Shown: positions 14,726-15,200 of the stretch, in pieces
Layout of the letters: every line of letters starts with the position of its first letter
Position numbering within the stretch: position 1 is the stretch's first letter
Assembly: GCA_021838585.1 (NCBI GenBank)
Contig: JAKCDE010000025.1
Coordinates: 1 to 15,200, forward strand
Reading direction: 5' to 3'
Source: Nitrospirota bacterium
GTDB taxonomy: Bacteria; Nitrospirota_A; Leptospirillia; Leptospirillales; Leptospirillaceae
DNA length: 15,200 bases
Notes under the pieces: model-generated
What the model saw: the letters and a program-made list of their open reading frames with translations, nothing else
What the model was told of the DNA's origin: nothing
Databases searched by the model: none
Translations under genes and position numbers: made by a program

Positions 14726-14844
14726 GTTGACATCCTCCCCTCCCTCTCGCTTCGCTCGCCGCGAAAGCGGAAAGGGAGGGGATTCCTTCCTGCCATCTCC
14801 CCGGTGGAACACGGGGATGGATCGGGGGCCTGAACGGTCAGGCC
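14726..14844 (-). ncRNA. IS200/IS605-type right end and candidate TnpB omega RNA (reRNA)
   Basis: Read on the minus strand, the DNA after the TnpB stop folds into three hairpins: GGCCTGA/TCAGGCC (14827-14844), which overlaps the stop codon; CCAT..CCCCG/CGGGGATGG (14793-14820); and a 10-bp TCCCCTCCCT/AGGGAGGGGA stem (14736-14782) with an internal CCGC-GAAA-GCGG hairpin. The minus strand then ends in GAGGATGTCAAC, the familiar right-end wording of these elements, with TCAAC (14726-14730) as the likely cleavage site. In this family the overlapping transcript is the guide RNA scaffold for TnpB, and the flank just beyond is the guide. Confidence 0.6.
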
Positions 14845-15200
14845 ACCGACTCGGAGGGAGTTCCCTCCGAACAGGCGCTACGGGCCTGCCCGGCCCTGAG
14901 AATGTTCCTTGCGGCGTTCACGTCCGCATGGTCTTTGTACCCGCAGGAGACGCACCGGAAGGTGGCCTGATCCGGTCTGTTTTCCGCCGAGACGTGGCCG
15001 CAGACGAAACAGGTCCGGGACGTGTTCCGGGGATCCACCCGGACCAGGCGGCCTCCGTTTCGGGACAGCTTGTACTCCAGCAGAGAGAGAAACGTTCCCC
15101 ATCCCTGCGACAGGAGGGAGCGGTTCAGTCCGGCCTTCTGCCGGACATTTCTTCCGGGGGTCTCCCGGGTGCCCCGGGCGCTCCGGGTCATGTTCCGGAT
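14838..15200 (-). CDS. tnpB: TnpB (IS200/IS605-type RNA-guided nuclease), C-terminal part, cut by window edge
   Basis: About 120 C-terminal residues are visible; the gene continues beyond the right edge. TnpB is the OrfB protein of IS200/IS605 elements, an omega-RNA-guided nuclease. SQGWGTFLSLLEYKLSRNGG and VDPRNTSRTCFVCGHVSAENR lead into the zinc ribbon, C-F-V-C and C-V-S-C, then KDHADVNAARNIL with the RuvC-III aspartate. These are all family hallmarks and intact. The start and the RuvC-I/II acidic residues lie outside, so completeness cannot be judged. An in-frame ATG at 15191 lies inside the conserved region and is not a start. No TnpA is visible. The structured right end lies immediately downstream. 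Confidence 0.9.
   Translation of the reverse strand: MRNMTRSARGTRETPGRNVRQKAGLNRSLLSQGWGTFLSLLEYKLSRNGGRLVRVDPRNTSRTCFVCGHVSAENRPDQATFRCVSCGYKDHADVNAARNILRAGQARSACSEGTPSESVA

Noticed and set aside
14730..14845. Clustered hairpins considered as a CRISPR array
   Set aside because: The stems differ in sequence and there are no repeated units with spacers; they fit the structured right end of a TnpB element.

Overview
The window reads as chromosome of a free-living, Gram-negative bacterium. Coding DNA is GC-rich (about 60% by eye), with a few sharply AT-rich intergenic stretches near 100-300, 1490-1660 and 14060-14140. LptF/LptG imply an LPS outer membrane. The gene content would suit an acidophilic iron oxidiser of the Leptospirillum/Nitrospirota type, but that is an inference from overall resemblance, not a database match.

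Layout. (1) 1-407: no recognisable gene. (2) A minus-strand LuxR-type regulator with a GAF/autoinducer-like sensor half (408-1451), then a long AT-rich intergenic region. (3) A plus-strand operon purQ-purL-purF plus a small TrkA-C/RCK_C-domain protein (1935-7052), preceded by a long leader that can fold into a TPP-aptamer-like shape. (4) A convergent minus-strand operon: class I methyltransferase, a DUF5069-like protein and miaB (9434 down to 7082). (5) A divergent plus-strand pair lptF-lptG (9551-11769), then hemH (11899-12972). (6) A minus-strand LysR regulator (13019-13933) divergent from a 93-residue ABM-like protein (14224-14505), with a 17-nt palindrome between them. (7) The 3' part of an IS200/IS605-type TnpB gene entering from the right edge (minus strand, 14838-15200), with its structured right end / candidate omega RNA (about 14726-14844).

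How the genes work together. PurQ and PurL form the FGAM synthase (third partner PurS is not seen here) and PurF makes phosphoribosylamine, so the operon covers two early, glutamine-dependent steps of IMP synthesis. MiaB modifies tRNA A37. LptF/LptG are the membrane subunits of the LPS export transporter. HemH finishes protoheme and carries an unusual cysteine-rich tail.

Most of the window is housekeeping. The parts most worth a second look are the purQ leader, the ferrochelatase tail, the LysR/small-protein module with its palindrome, and the TnpB right end with a readable guide.
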